Assembly (NCBI GenBank): GCA_030549495.1
Contig: JAUIRK010000461.1
Coordinates: 724,756-788,755, forward strand
Source of the DNA: Nectonema munidae
Taxonomy: Eukaryota > Nematomorpha > Nectonematoida > Nectonematidae
Direction: 5' to 3'
Length of the DNA stretch: 64,000 nucleotides
In this document: piece by piece, positions 22,960-33,094 of the stretch
Layout of the letters: every line of letters begins with the position of its first letter
How positions within the stretch are numbered: position 1 is the stretch's first letter
Made by a program: the position numbers and the translations under genes
The notes under the pieces: model-generated
What the model saw: the letters and a program-made list of their open reading frames with translations, nothing else
What the model was told of the DNA's origin: nothing
Database searches by the model: none

Positions 22960-23400
22960 TATCATTTATTATTCATGAAAATCAATCAAACCTGTCAAAC
23001 AATGCCAAATATATTAACTTCAAAATATAATTCACATTTTTTTGTCTTAATTTATTTAATATACTAAATTTTAGTGATTAATTCACTTATCACTTCTCAG
23101 TAAATTAGCGTTCATAGGTGAAATGCCAAACACTTTTTTCCATAATTTTTAAATAAATTTATCCATACACAGCAAATCAAATTAATTAATAAAATACTTT
23201 TGTCACTCTAGGTTTCAATTGAGGTTACTGTCATTTTTGAACAATTTTCGTCCCATTTAGCAAATTGATCTTTTTCCATTTCATTATGACAATTTTTTGT
23301 CAATATATACACAGGAAATGAATACTACAATGTGGTTAAAATGGTTATATATTTTGTTAATTCGACACTATATTGACTATTTTATATTTAATTGGAGATA
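22960..23400. repeat. Dispersed repeat family R, copy B left part
   Basis: It matches 225-700 in order and orientation (for example ATGAAAATCAATCAAAC, AATGCCAAATATA, GTAAATTAGCGTTCA against GTAAATTAGCTTTCA, and GGTTAAAATGGTTATATATT). The copy is cut by the two hAT insertions that follow and resumes at about 26,900. Confidence 0.7.
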
Positions 23401-23411
23401 ATCTTTTAGAT

Positions 23412-23650
23412 CAGCGTTATTCAAACTGTGGGTCGCGTGAAAAATAAAATGGGTCGTGACAAAAAAAAAGAAAGGACTCAAGGGAGAGCAAAGTGAAGAA
23501 ATTCAAAAAAAAATATGCATATAAATTATCGATACTGAATAAATGAACGTAGTGATCAGAGTTTGTCTTATTACACCCAAGTATTATGGGTCGCGATGCA
23601 AACTGTGCTTCTTGCTATGGGTCGCAGTAAAAAAAGTTTGAAAAACGCTG
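23412..23650. mobile_element. 239 bp hAT MITE (Charlie-like ends)
   Basis: The left end is CAGCGTTATTCAAACTGTGG and the right end as reverse complement is CAGCGTTTTTCAAACTTTTT. The interior repeats TGGGTCGCG/TGGGTCGTG. Flanks are TTTTAGAT (23,404-23,411) and TTCTAGAT (23,651-23,658), an 8 bp target duplication with one change, close to the hAT preference nTCTAGAn. Non-coding. Confidence 0.9.
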
Positions 23651-23715
23651 TTCTAGATGATATAGGCTTTTTTTTTATCAATATCATGTGTTGTAGTATC
23701 AGGTGATATGAACAT

Positions 23716-26708
23716 TAGGGTGCACACAACGCCCTTATGATAACAATTTTATCTGTCCTTACTCTTATATTGTGTCAATACATGAAAAAAAAATTTTCAT
23801 CAAATTAAATATGTTTACTGGGTGCACGGGGTTCATCTTAGTTGTCAAAAAATGAAAAATTTGAGTGTTTTTTGCTTATGTTATTTTTATCATCTTTTCA
23901 ATACCGGAAATAATTGTAGACATACAATGCTCAATCTCATTGCTCTTACTAGTTTTTTTTAACATTTATAAAGCATTTGTCATACATATAAAATGGAGTT
24001 TTAATTGCTGTTTATATATTTTCACTATTCTTGAAGCATGATTTTTTACATTATATACCAAATACGATGTTTAAATATAAACTTATTTATTTTTAATATA
24101 CTTTAATATTTCAAAACTTTTTTGTATTGTTTAGATCAACCATTATAAAGTTAGTTTTTGATTCCTTATTGCTAGTATAATGAATAAAAAAGTCCAAGCG
24201 CCCAAAGAATCCCTAATGCAAAAAATAGACTAATCATTACAAGAAATTTTACAAGCTAAAATTGTTTGGTCCAAAATAACTCCTTTTTATGGAAAAGCAA
24301 ATATACCTATGATATCAGAAAAATTCCTGTTGCTAGACGCAAAACTCCTGAAATGATAACAAAATTAGAAAAATACCAAGAAGAACTCTTGAAAACTTTT
24401 CCATTGTGGCCCTTATCAGCTGAAAAAAATATAAAAACTCAAGAAGATATCACTTTTCTTCAATCGATGCAAACTGATCGAGTAGCAAGTTTTAGTAGTG
24501 TTGATACTCTGCTAGATAAAAAACAAAAGAGAATTGAATGAAGTTAAAAGGCGCGAAAATGCACGAGCTGAAACAAATAGACTTGATCAAGAGTTAGCGT
24601 GGGAAACAGAGAGTGATTATGAAGATCTTGACAAAGATGCAGGAAAAGATTTTACACCCAAAAGAATAAAAAGAAAGCACCGGCGTGTTCGCGAAGGTAC
24701 AAAAGCTTTTATTTCTCACAATATTCTTCAATCAGCAAAGCTGATTTCATTAGCAACCCGATTAAAAATTACACCAAGTCAACAGGCTGTATTCACTAAA
24801 ACACTAATTGAAGAATCAGGTGGAGACAGTTCAAAAGTTTCAACGTCGTACTCTCAAGCAGATAAATCAAGACGCCTTGTAAGACATAAAGTTTCTGAAA
24901 TTTGTCAAAAAGAACGGAAACCACCTAAGCTATGCTCTCTTCACCGGGACTCAAAATTAATGCAAACTCTTAAAAGTCAGCATAACAAAGAGGAACGAAT
25001 TGTTGTGATGGTAGGGGATTCTGATGAAATAAAGCTTCTAGGAGTACCAAGTTATAGACCAGGGACTTGTAAGATTGGGGAGATTACTACGAAACTTGTT
25101 TCTAATCTTTTACATAGATGGAATTGCGCTAATTCAGTTTGCAACATGGTATTTGATACTACAGCAAGTAATACTGGACGTATATCCGCGGAATGCATAC
25201 AAATTCAGCAAACATTAAATCGAGCATTGTTGTGGTCAGGATGTTGACATCATGTGGGTGAAGTCATTTTACCTCATATTTTTAATGATCTAAAAATTGA
25301 AACTTGTAAATCTCCAGATATTATTGTCTTTGAACGCTTAAGAAAGAATTGGAATTTATTACAGCCACACAACGAAGAGACACTTTCTCGGCTTGACCTC
25401 AGAGAGTATTCTGATGATGTCCGGTCTTCTTATATTTTGAAATGGAGAGCAATGGCCTTACAACTAGTGCACTCCTGTGTAGACTCAAAGCGAGAAGATT
25501 ATCGAGAATTTTTGCAATTGTGTAAAACGTACTTGGATAATTCTTACACTTCTGCAACTTCATTCAAAACACCTGGTGCACTACATAGAGCCAGATGGAT
25601 GGCTAAGTTGTTGTATAGCATTAAACTTGTATTACTTGAAAAAAATATAGCTAAACTTGCTTCTGGCACAATCACAACAAAACAACAAGCTCCAAGATTA
25701 AAAGACTTTGTAGTTTTTGTTACACTCATATATAGCTCATGGTGGATACAATCTAGCTGTAGCACTGATGCTGCTTGGAATGATCTTTTGATGTACAAAC
25801 GTTTGATTATTTATGAAGATATTCAACCAATTATTTCTAGAAGTGCAATAAAAGCTTTTAGTCGGCATTTATGGTATTTAACTTTGCGCTATTTTCCAGC
25901 TGTGTTCCAAAAAAAGAAAAACGCAAGATAGCGGATAGACTTCTTTTTCTCAAGCCTACAGACTACCTTCGGTTTCCAAAAGAGCGTTTTGGAAAGCCCA
26001 AATTTCCTTCTACAATAACACTTAAATCCGTACTTGCTGATTTTGTATCTTTAGATTCCTGGTACTTCTTTCACCTTCTTCAAATAGACACCCAATTTCT
26101 GGCAAAAAATGTTAATAGTTGGAAGAAAGATGAAACATACAAATCCGCTATAAATAATATAAGGGCTATTAATGTCACGAATGACTGCGCAGAACGTGGT
26201 GTAAAGTTGAGTTTGGACTTTTTAGAATTCGCTCGTTCTGAAAACAGTTATCAAGAAATTTTACAGTTGGTAGATCAAGAGAGAAAGCTTTTTCCTAATT
26301 TGAGAAAAAATTAAATATAAAAACATAAATAAAATTTTTACTTTTTTTGATTTTTAATTTACTGAAAATTGTTACATTAAAACATTGTTTATGTATAACC
26401 TTACTTTTAACTCTTTGAATAAAAATCTATCCCTGTCTATGCAAAAACTAGTATCTCGATGTCATTAGTGCTTCTGTGCTTATATCTATAGCATTGACAA
26501 AACACCTTTAATCTTTTATATAAAAAATAAGAATTAAATAGAGGCTCAAAACCGCTAAAACTTATTAGGCTTGTGGACCCAGTAAACAAAAGTCAAATTT
26601 CATAAAATTTTAGATAATAGCTTTACACAAGTATAGAAACAAAAATAACTTAGGTACAAATCTAAACTTTGAACTTTTAAAATTATGAGGGCCTTTGTGT
26701 GCACCCTA
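23716..26708 (+). mobile_element. 2,993 bp hAT-like transposon with perfect 8 bp target duplication
   Basis: The left end is TAGGGTGCACACAACGCCCT and the right end as reverse complement is TAGGGTGCACACAAAGGCCC. The first 14 bases are identical and the similarity continues through CCCT.ATAA. An identical ATGAACAT lies on each side (23,708-23,715 and 26,709-26,716). End motif TAGGG and 8 bp duplication fit the hAT structural rule, but the encoded protein does not look like standard hAT transposases (see 24,180-26,314). It sits inside repeat family R copy B, 58 bp from a hAT MITE. It appears full length, with only a handful of coding breaks, so it is young compared with the other coding remnants here. 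Confidence 0.9.
24180..26314 (+). pseudogene. Transposase of the 23.7-26.7 kb element (atypical family), about five breaks
   Basis: The likely start is ATG at 24,180 (MNKKVQAPKESLMQK). The frame then breaks (stop near 24,231, frameshift near 24,350) into ITFLQSMQTDRVASF at 24,266-24,538. After a one-base shift near 24,530 comes NEVKRRENARAETNRLDQEL, a charged N-terminal region. The core holds HRDSKLMQTLKSQ, VMVGDSDEIKLLGVPSYRPG, CNMVFDTTASNTGR, and LNRALLWSGC-stop-HHVGEV. The stop is TGA at 25,245-25,247, exactly where a C-R-H-H motif is expected, and could be a CGA to TGA transition. Downstream are YREFLQLCKTYLD, GALHRARWMAKLLYSIKLVL and, after a frameshift near 25,925, VTNDCAERGVKLSLDFLEFA. 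Aspartates in VGDS or FDTT and glutamate in CAERG are candidate catalytic residues (inference). I know this motif order from multicopy uncharacterised invertebrate proteins. A polyadenylation-like AATAAA follows at about 26,327. Confidence 0.75.
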
Positions 26709-26899
26709 ATGAACATATATTACTTTGGATATTTGCTAACCAATACCTTTTCAAATTTCGTTTTCTTTATGAAATCACTCATAATCCACTTTTTTTAATT
26801 ACAAAAAGTTTTCCACCATCATTTAAAAGACTCACTTTCATAACAAAAGAAAACATTTGTCAAATTCGATTCACATTTATAAAAAATTTTTTTGAGAAT

Positions 26900-27480
26900 A
26901 GATATATCTTCACACAATGATGCCGACATAATTATGTCAGTTCTTACAGCTTGAAATTTTTCATAATTTTTTTTAGTGAATTGATGATTGACTAACAAGA
27001 TAACGGTTTAAAGATTTTTGATTTAGAAGGGAGGAGCTTCTACTTCACGGTTAAGATGTTTTTTCAAATTCTCAATACTAGATTTTTACACCATCTACTA
27101 GTTTGGAAAAAGATGAAATTATCATGGAGATCTAGTATAAAAAATACATTTTATTGAGAATATAGATCATATTCTAGGAAATAATGTAGTCAGCCACAAA
27201 TATGATTGACATTTTCACACTCTAATTGCAAAAAATGAGTTGAGAAATATCTGCTTCGATTTATTTTATTTAAAATGTGGATAAATGTTTTTGGAGACAC
27301 TTTTTCAGACGTAAACTGCAAATACTTTTAGACATTTCCAAAGAAGAGTTAAGAAATGAATTTGGTATGTTTGATTTATTATAAAAATGTGTATTTTTTT
27401 AATTTAAATTTTACGTCTAAAAACTGATTTCAAATATATTATTTCAAATTTTATATAAAATATATATTTTTACACCAAAT
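26900..27480. repeat. Dispersed repeat family R, copy B right part
   Basis: It continues copy B after the insertions: ATCATGGAGATCTAGTATAA at about 27,123 matches 1,162, followed by GAATATAGATCATATTCTAG against the same block in copy A, and TATGATTGACATTTTCACAC against TATGATTGAAATTTTCACAC. It also carries the GTTTTTGGAGACA core of the tandem copy C. Confidence 0.65.
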
Positions 27481-27489
27481 TAACCATGC

Positions 27490-28060
27490 TAGTTTCATTT
27501 ATTGATCGAGTTTTTGTTTACGTCTAAAAACTATCTCCAAAAATATTCTCGCAAACGTGCTTTCCAAAGGAAAAGTGTCGAAGTGATACTATGGAAAGAA
27601 ATCCAGCAATTTCTGCAAATCAAACCGGGCATGCATGTCAAAATTTCTAATGTCCGTTTTTGTATATTCCTATTATTTTTAGGGCACATATTGGAATCTA
27701 TGAATTCCTTTAACATAGAGCTGTAAGGAAAAGAGATCACAGGACACCACTTTCATAAAAAATTGATAGCTTTTGAGATGAAGCTGAAATTATGGCATTC
27801 TTAGACAAAAAATATGTTCTAAACTTATTGGAAGTGAGTAATAAGATGAGAGTTTCATTGGCGAGAACAGAGCCAAATTTAGACAAAGTAGATGAATCCA
27901 TGGCATTGACATTGATTGGATTATTCAGACAATTTTTGAATAAACAATTGTATCAATTTTTTAGTACAGTAGTTTTGATTTATTTTTTGTAAATGAGACC
28001 TTGAGTTATTAAAATTGTAAAGAGACGGACATGCCAAAAATTTTTATAAAGTTTATCAAA
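27490..28060 (+). repeat. Repeat family S, copy 2, with two short open frames
   Basis: Partner of 19,720-20,400. Here two frames are open on the plus strand. 27,502-27,726 includes RKSVEVILWKEIQQFLQIKP then GMHVKISNVRF and LESMNSFNIEL. 27,792-27,992 starts at an ATG and reads MAFLDKKYVLNLLEVSNKMR then VSLARTEPNLDKVDES. The first has a weak look of an OB-fold strand pattern (V-x-LW ... G-x-V-x-I-x-NVR), but this is a guess. The two frames are separated by a stop-rich stretch with a plausible acceptor (TTTTTAG at about 27,676). It may be a duplicated and decayed host exon pair rather than a transposon. Confidence 0.4.
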
Positions 28061-28064
28061 CATT

Positions 28065-29285
28065 TAGCTCAACAGGCTAATGAAAGCCGTTATCCCTCCT
28101 TATTGCTATTTACCAGTAATCAAGTGAATGTTTTATGCCATTGTAAACTACTTCGATAAAAAGAAGCACTTTTATGTTGATGTCAAAAATTATAAACTAT
28201 CACATTTCAACAAAAATCTACATTTGTTGTTTATTTCTTCAAATTTATATGCTTCCAATTTTAATGTTTTTGTTTAAAGTTGCGCTTATGCGACGCTATT
28301 TTTTGGTACAAATAATAATTTATTTAAAAATTTAAACTTTTGTTTATCTTTTCCAGGCTCCAAATATCTTCTGTATAAAATTATACGTTTTATCATAAAA
28401 ACTCTACCTTGGTCAAAAGCGTAGTACTTTAGCTAAAAAAACTTTGATTGCAGGTTCCCCATATCTGATTAAATAAACTAAACAAACAGATTTATAATTA
28501 GTAAAAATAATCCAAAACTTATTTTTTAAAATACTTAAACTTTCTTAAAGTAAGATAATAAAAAATAAAATGAAAAGAAAGGAAAAAGACGCATAGCAAA
28601 TTTTAACCAATGAAAATTGCTCCTTTTAAATCACTCAATTTCTTTTCTTTTGCGAAAAAGCATCCAAATAAACTTTATCTTTTTAAAAGCAATAATGATA
28701 AAAAATTAAATATGTATGTATATTTATTTTCATAAAATGTCGAATGGAGATACGGTCTCCGCCCCCATCTCAGAAAAGGCATCTTCCTAACCGAAAAATA
28801 CTACATGTGTAAGTAACTTCAATTTTTAGTTATCGTTGTAGTAGAGCGCGTTTGTCCACATTTTGTAATGATTGGCATCATATTTTGACCATAAGAAATT
28901 AGATGGTGTGTAAAAAGTTCCTTCCTCACATACCTGATACAGGCCAGTGATATTCATTTTTCCCTTATCTTACAGTATTTAAAACTACAATTTTTCTTTT
29001 CAGTTTCAAATATACTCTATTTTTTAAGCCTTCGAGGCTCAGAATTAATCGTCCATTTCTTTTTCGAACGAAATGTATATATTTAAAGCAGAAGCTTTTT
29101 ATTTCCTTGGATACTGGTGTCAAAATGTAAATAAAATAATTTATAATATCATTTGTTAAAACATAATTATTATTACTTGCATGCAGGTAAAAAATGATAT
29201 TTAAAAACACAATTTTATTTTAGACATGTAAATAGAGCCTTCTCAATGAACTTGAGAACAAGACACTTAAACTATATCAAAAACT
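28065..29285. other. Stretch with no recognised feature
   Basis: AT-rich DNA downstream of the receptor gene (minus strand). The frame at 28,965-29,210 on the minus strand has no recognisable motif. Confidence 0.35.
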
Positions 29286-29289
29286 TTTA

Positions 29290-30159
29290 TTATTTTCTAT
29301 AACTGAAATATCTAGAATGGATTGTACAGACAGCTGGCGTAGCCACTTTCGCTTTCATTTTAGAAATGAAGATGAGAGGATACCAAATGAAAAAAGTGTA
29401 AGAAATAGTCAAAACGACAAAAAAATTTCTACGATTCGGATTTAGAGGAAAAAGAATGGCAGCCGGACTCCAAGAAAGCACCAAGCAAAGGCTCATTTTT
29501 ATGATAAGTCTGATATTCTTGTTCACTAAAAAGCTTTTTTTTGCAACGATAGATCTATCGAATTTGTGACGAATGGTGTTGATGTACTTTCTAAGTTGTA
29601 TCACTTGAAAAGAACAGCAAACAATGTTGACAAGTATAGGGATGTAATAGATGAAGATGGATGTCAAGTAGTCACGCAAATTATTAAAATTGTACAAACA
29701 GAGTTTATAATCGAATTCTGTGAACAATTTTTTTCGCTGGAAGAAATCTGGCAGAATGATGACTCCAAAGAACACAGCATGCAGGAAAAAGTAATACATG
29801 CAGATAATTTTCTTTAGCCGGTAGTTGATGTAGATGCTAAAGGTAACATTCATTTGAAAGCACTGCGTAACCGCTAAAAAAGAGATGGAATAGAGTACAA
29901 TGACAACGCAATAAAACTCTGCAATCCAAGAAACCTGGCAGAGCAGTTTTGAGAAATTCCATTGATGATGCGATAGCGCGTGTATTTTGAGAGGAATCGG
30001 CCAAACAAACAGGATCAAGATCAAAGCGAAATTGAATCTGATTAAAAAAAGTTTCTCATTTTTCATGAATTTAAATCTCTTTAAAAAGTAAAAAATAGCT
30101 GCGTTGAAGAGAAGGGAGCAACTGTTTATTCCTATTAACATGAGCAAGTTGAGATCCAT
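29290..30159 (-). CDS. Rhodopsin-type seven-transmembrane receptor, single coding exon, divergent
   Basis: An integral membrane receptor of the GPCR class A fold; ligand unknown. Counted from Met at 30,159 (MDLNLLMLIG, just before TM1), the 289 residues hold seven hydrophobic segments: about 5-25, 36-58, 75-99, 116-138, 160-185, 216-237 and 247-268. A cysteine starts TM3 (LLCQVSWIAEFYC), and another lies in the second outer loop (YKLCLYNFN), the usual disulfide pair. TM6 has LCLVLSWSPAAILF, a variant of the CWxP switch. The DRY motif at the end of TM3 is replaced (LAVTQCF), and TM7 lacks NPxxY (IWYPLIF). The frame is open further upstream to 30,294 with no ATG; two related copies at 32.7-33.1 kb suggest the ancestral start lay near 30,284 and was lost by a one-base deletion. 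No signal peptide is seen. Possibly a lineage-specific peptide or orphan receptor. Confidence 0.75.
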   Translation of the reverse strand: MDLNLLMLIGINSCSLLFNAAIFYFLKRFKFMKNEKLFLIRFNFALILILFVWPIPLKIHALSHHQWNFSKLLCQVSWIAEFYCVVIVLYSISFLAVTQCFQMNVTFSIYINYRLKKIICMYYFFLHAVFFGVIILPDFFQRKKLFTEFDYKLCLYNFNNLRDYLTSIFIYYIPILVNIVCCSFQVIQLRKYINTIRHKFDRSIVAKKSFLVNKNIRLIIKMSLCLVLSWSPAAILFPLNPNRRNFFVVLTISYTFFIWYPLIFISKMKAKVATPAVCTIHSRYFSYRK

Positions 30160-30410
30160 GCAAAAATAGGATGAGGCTTGTCCAAGTGAGCAGGCAGTGC
30201 AATAAGTATTAATAAAATACCAATTGAAAGCTTGTAATTTATTGCGTGCTTCAGCTACTGCCAAATATTTCCTTATTTCAACATTTTCTTTTGTTTAAAA
30301 CACGTGTCTAGTCAAATCGAATATTTGATATCAATGAAAATAAAAGCTATTCATTCATGGATGCAAACTGCCCTTGTGTATCTGAAGTTTTGATATGACA
30401 AAACTTTAGC
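30160..30410 (-). promoter_or_regulatory. 5' leader and upstream region of the receptor gene, duplicated elsewhere
   Basis: The open frame continues without ATG from 30,159 to 30,294 (KYLAVAEARNKLQAFNWYF). An out-of-frame ATG followed after two codons by TAA is found at 30,286-30,284. The same block with its upstream DNA (GTGTCTAGTCAAA, TCTGAAGTTTTGATATGACA) recurs at 32,690-32,945, so the leader and upstream region were copied as one unit. Confidence 0.5.
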
Positions 30411-30414
30411 AATA

Positions 30415-31770
30415 AATATATGTTTATATATTGTATTGATTCTTCTCATTCTTTCAATTATTTTATACAGTGATGTTTATAATCCGAGCATGGATTAGAT
30501 ACGGCCTTATTGAGATTCTCCTGGCAATTGCCCAGGGTGTATAATTTTTTCTAATAATTGTAGAAAGTTTTTCTTTTCTAACTACTCAGTCTCCGAACCT
30601 CAGTAAAACGATCTTTTTTCTTCAACAGATGACTTGTGAAAGAGTCTGACTTTGATCCAGTCATCCTGGGCTCGATTCATAAAGATTAAATTTAGACGCT
30701 TTTGAATATTAAATTTTTGAAGCTTTGAAAAGTTTTGTTGAATTTGAGAGAGTTCAAATCATAGGAAATGAGAGTAGACTCACTCACCCATATTTACACA
30801 GCTCACTCATTGCATAAAAAGAAAGATACCGATTTATACAAATAGATGGCCTTATATGAGAAGTTGGTATTCGCGCATTTATTAATTTTTGCCAGGGCCA
30901 TCCTTAAGGCAACCCACCTTGTATAAAACATTCAAACAGGTGTTGTGTCATTAAGGATGCTGTAGCTGGGATGCCAAAAATGATTGGATATGAGCTTTCT
31001 TGTGATGTTTTTCCACTAACCTCCATTGATTTTAAGAAAGTTTTTATGGAAAACGCCTTTCCTTGATATGAAAACTTTTTGTGGAAAGATAGATTGTAAA
31101 TGACCCATCATTCAAGCTTAGTCGTTATAAAGAAATTTCAATATTTTATCACCCCTCCACCCTAAATTCTTCTGACTGCTTTAGACTTGTTGATATTTTT
31201 TATTTTAAATTTTTGTCATAATGATTGTGGTTTTTTAATAGGAATTGGCGTTAAATTTAAGAACATCAATTTGAGATTTGGATCCCTCAAAAATAATGAA
31301 CAGGTAAAATATAAAAAATGTTACTATCTTTACTTTATAAGAAAAATTGTAAAATGAGGCAGTTTTTTTCATTTCAAATGCATAGATTAATCCAGAAATA
31401 TATTTTGCATTGACATAAACAGAAATTTCACTTCGAAAATAAAGCAAAGTAAAAGGTCATCCAATTTTTTTGGCCTGAACGCCAAAAAGATCGTTTTTAC
31501 AAAAAAGTAATCGATAGCTGCTTAAAGAGTTAGCTCTAATTGAGGAAATTCGGTATTTCAGATGTAATGGAATTATTAATTTTTAGTATAATATCAAAAT
31601 TCCATTATTCAGATGGAAAGAGATAACGCGTATGTCAATGAATAGGATACACAATACCAAACGTTAATCCAAAAAGCTGTGTAGTCATACCCGCACAAGT
31701 CAAAGTTTTTTAGACCTTTATTAAATCTAAAATTTTGATCATAGCAAAAAGAGCCAAACGTTGGGCTGGA
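30415..31770. other. Stretch with no recognised feature
   Basis: AT-rich DNA. No transposon ends or convincing coding frames were found. Confidence 0.35.
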
Positions 31771-31774
31771 AGTT

Positions 31775-31972
31775 GTGTACCATAAGGAGTTGGAGATGTC
31801 TTTCGAAGACTTCGTCAAAATCGACGCTTTGCTAGTGACAACTGTTCTTGGTCAAGTTTCAACTGTTGAGGGTTTTCAGCGTTGGCTTGAATCCAACCGA
31901 GAGGATGGTGAAAACAGCACAGAGGAGGAGCTACAAACCAGCCAGCCCCAATCAAGCACGAGAGTCTTGTAG
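31775..31972 (+). CDS. Hypothetical small open frame, 65 codons
   Basis: The frame starts at ATG 31,775, reads MYHKELEMSFEDFVKIDALL, then VSTVEGFQRWLESNRED and a polar tail, and ends with TAG. The block 31,750-32,300 is noticeably richer in GC than its surroundings, and an open continuation exists after the stop in another frame (ALRIYERLESANALPRSDLA). This could be one exon of a spliced gene or a relic of a mobile element. I do not recognise a family. Confidence 0.25.
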   Translation: MYHKELEMSFEDFVKIDALLVTTVLGQVSTVEGFQRWLESNREDGENSTEEELQTSQPQSSTRVL

Positions 31973-32675
31973 ATGTCAGTAGAAGCATTGCGGATATACG
32001 AGCGTTTGGAGTCAGCAAATGCTTTACCGAGATCCGATTTAGCAGACAGAGTTCAGCGAGGATGTCTACGACAGAGACAGGAGGCCAGATGGACCACGAT
32101 ATTCAATTTCTTCAAGAAGTGTGACGTTTGTCCTGTCATATAACCCAACCACACTTTTTAGGCTAAACCGTTACCAAACGGCCTTTTTCATAGCCACAGA
32201 CTGCTCTTTTTACAACCAACATGGCACCAAGTGAGATACGTCCCGTTGTGAGGTCAGTAATGCGTAGGCTTGAGCCTCGTAATTGAATCTGACAAATAAA
32301 AAAATCTTCAATTTAAAAAGAGCAGGTGTAATAGAAAAAATAAAACGACGTAATTACGCATCTATTATACATTACAAACATTGAAATTCAAAATGGTCGC
32401 CCATCTGTCTATAGTGACAACTTTTGTGGTGTCCGTATTTTGAGAAAAAATTATACTATGAAAAAAATATAATCAAAAGTTATGATAAAATGTTAGAGGA
32501 TAAAAAATTATTAGACAAAATTTAAGATATCATAGATTTGCATCCCCATTTTAAAGATGAAATTCTAAATTTTTTGAAAAAATATTGACATAAATTCTAT
32601 GAATCACATGTGATGAGCTGATCACAAAGGATTAACTAGAGACGATTCCCATGTAAATCGTTGGTGGAACGCAAG

Positions 32676-32807
32676 TTAGGTGGATGTAAAGAAATAATAG
32701 GATGAGGCTGCTCGAAGTGGGGAGGTAGTCCAATGAAAATACGATGTGCAAGCATGCAACTTATTGCGTGCTTCAGTAACTGCCAAATATTTCCTTATTT
32801 CAAACAT
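32676..32807 (-). pseudogene. Partial copy of the receptor's 5' end with intact start codon
   Basis: ATG at 32,807 opens MFEIRKYLAVTEARNKLHAC and 23 further codons, ending at TAA 32,676. It aligns with the leader frame of the receptor (VEIRKYLAVAEARNKLQAF), but the receptor copy has one T less in the ATGTTTGAA stretch and so lacks this start. The homology ends before TM1, so no receptor can be made from it. Upstream DNA to about 32,945 is also shared with 30,300-30,410. Confidence 0.6.
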
Positions 32808-32995
32808 CCTTTGTAAAAATCATTAGTAAACGCGTGTCTAGCCAAAACGAATTACATCGAAAATAAAAACTGTTCATGGAGGCAATTAAAAGAGTGCCGT
32901 TGTGTCTGAAGTTTTGATATGACAAAAAGGCTACACAAACTGACGTTTTTGAGATTTCAGTGAATCCGTGTCTAGTGTCGATATTTTAACAAAGG

Positions 32996-33094
32996 ATGTT
33001 TGAAATAAGGAAATATTTCGCAGTAACTGAAGCACACAATAAGTTGGAACGGATATTTTTTAACCGTATTAGCCAAAATGGAGTACAGAACTAA
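32996..33094 (+). pseudogene. Second, inverted partial copy of the receptor's 5' end
   Basis: ATG at 32,996 opens MFEIRKYFAVTEAHNKLERI, and the frame stops at 33,092-33,094. It is an inverted copy of the block at 32,758-32,817, about 180 bp away, so the two form a hairpin-capable pair. Both copies agree on ATGTTTGAAATAAGG, against the shorter receptor version. Confidence 0.6.

Noticed and set aside
29566-29817. 83-codon plus-strand frame
   Set aside because: Antisense shadow of the receptor coding region.
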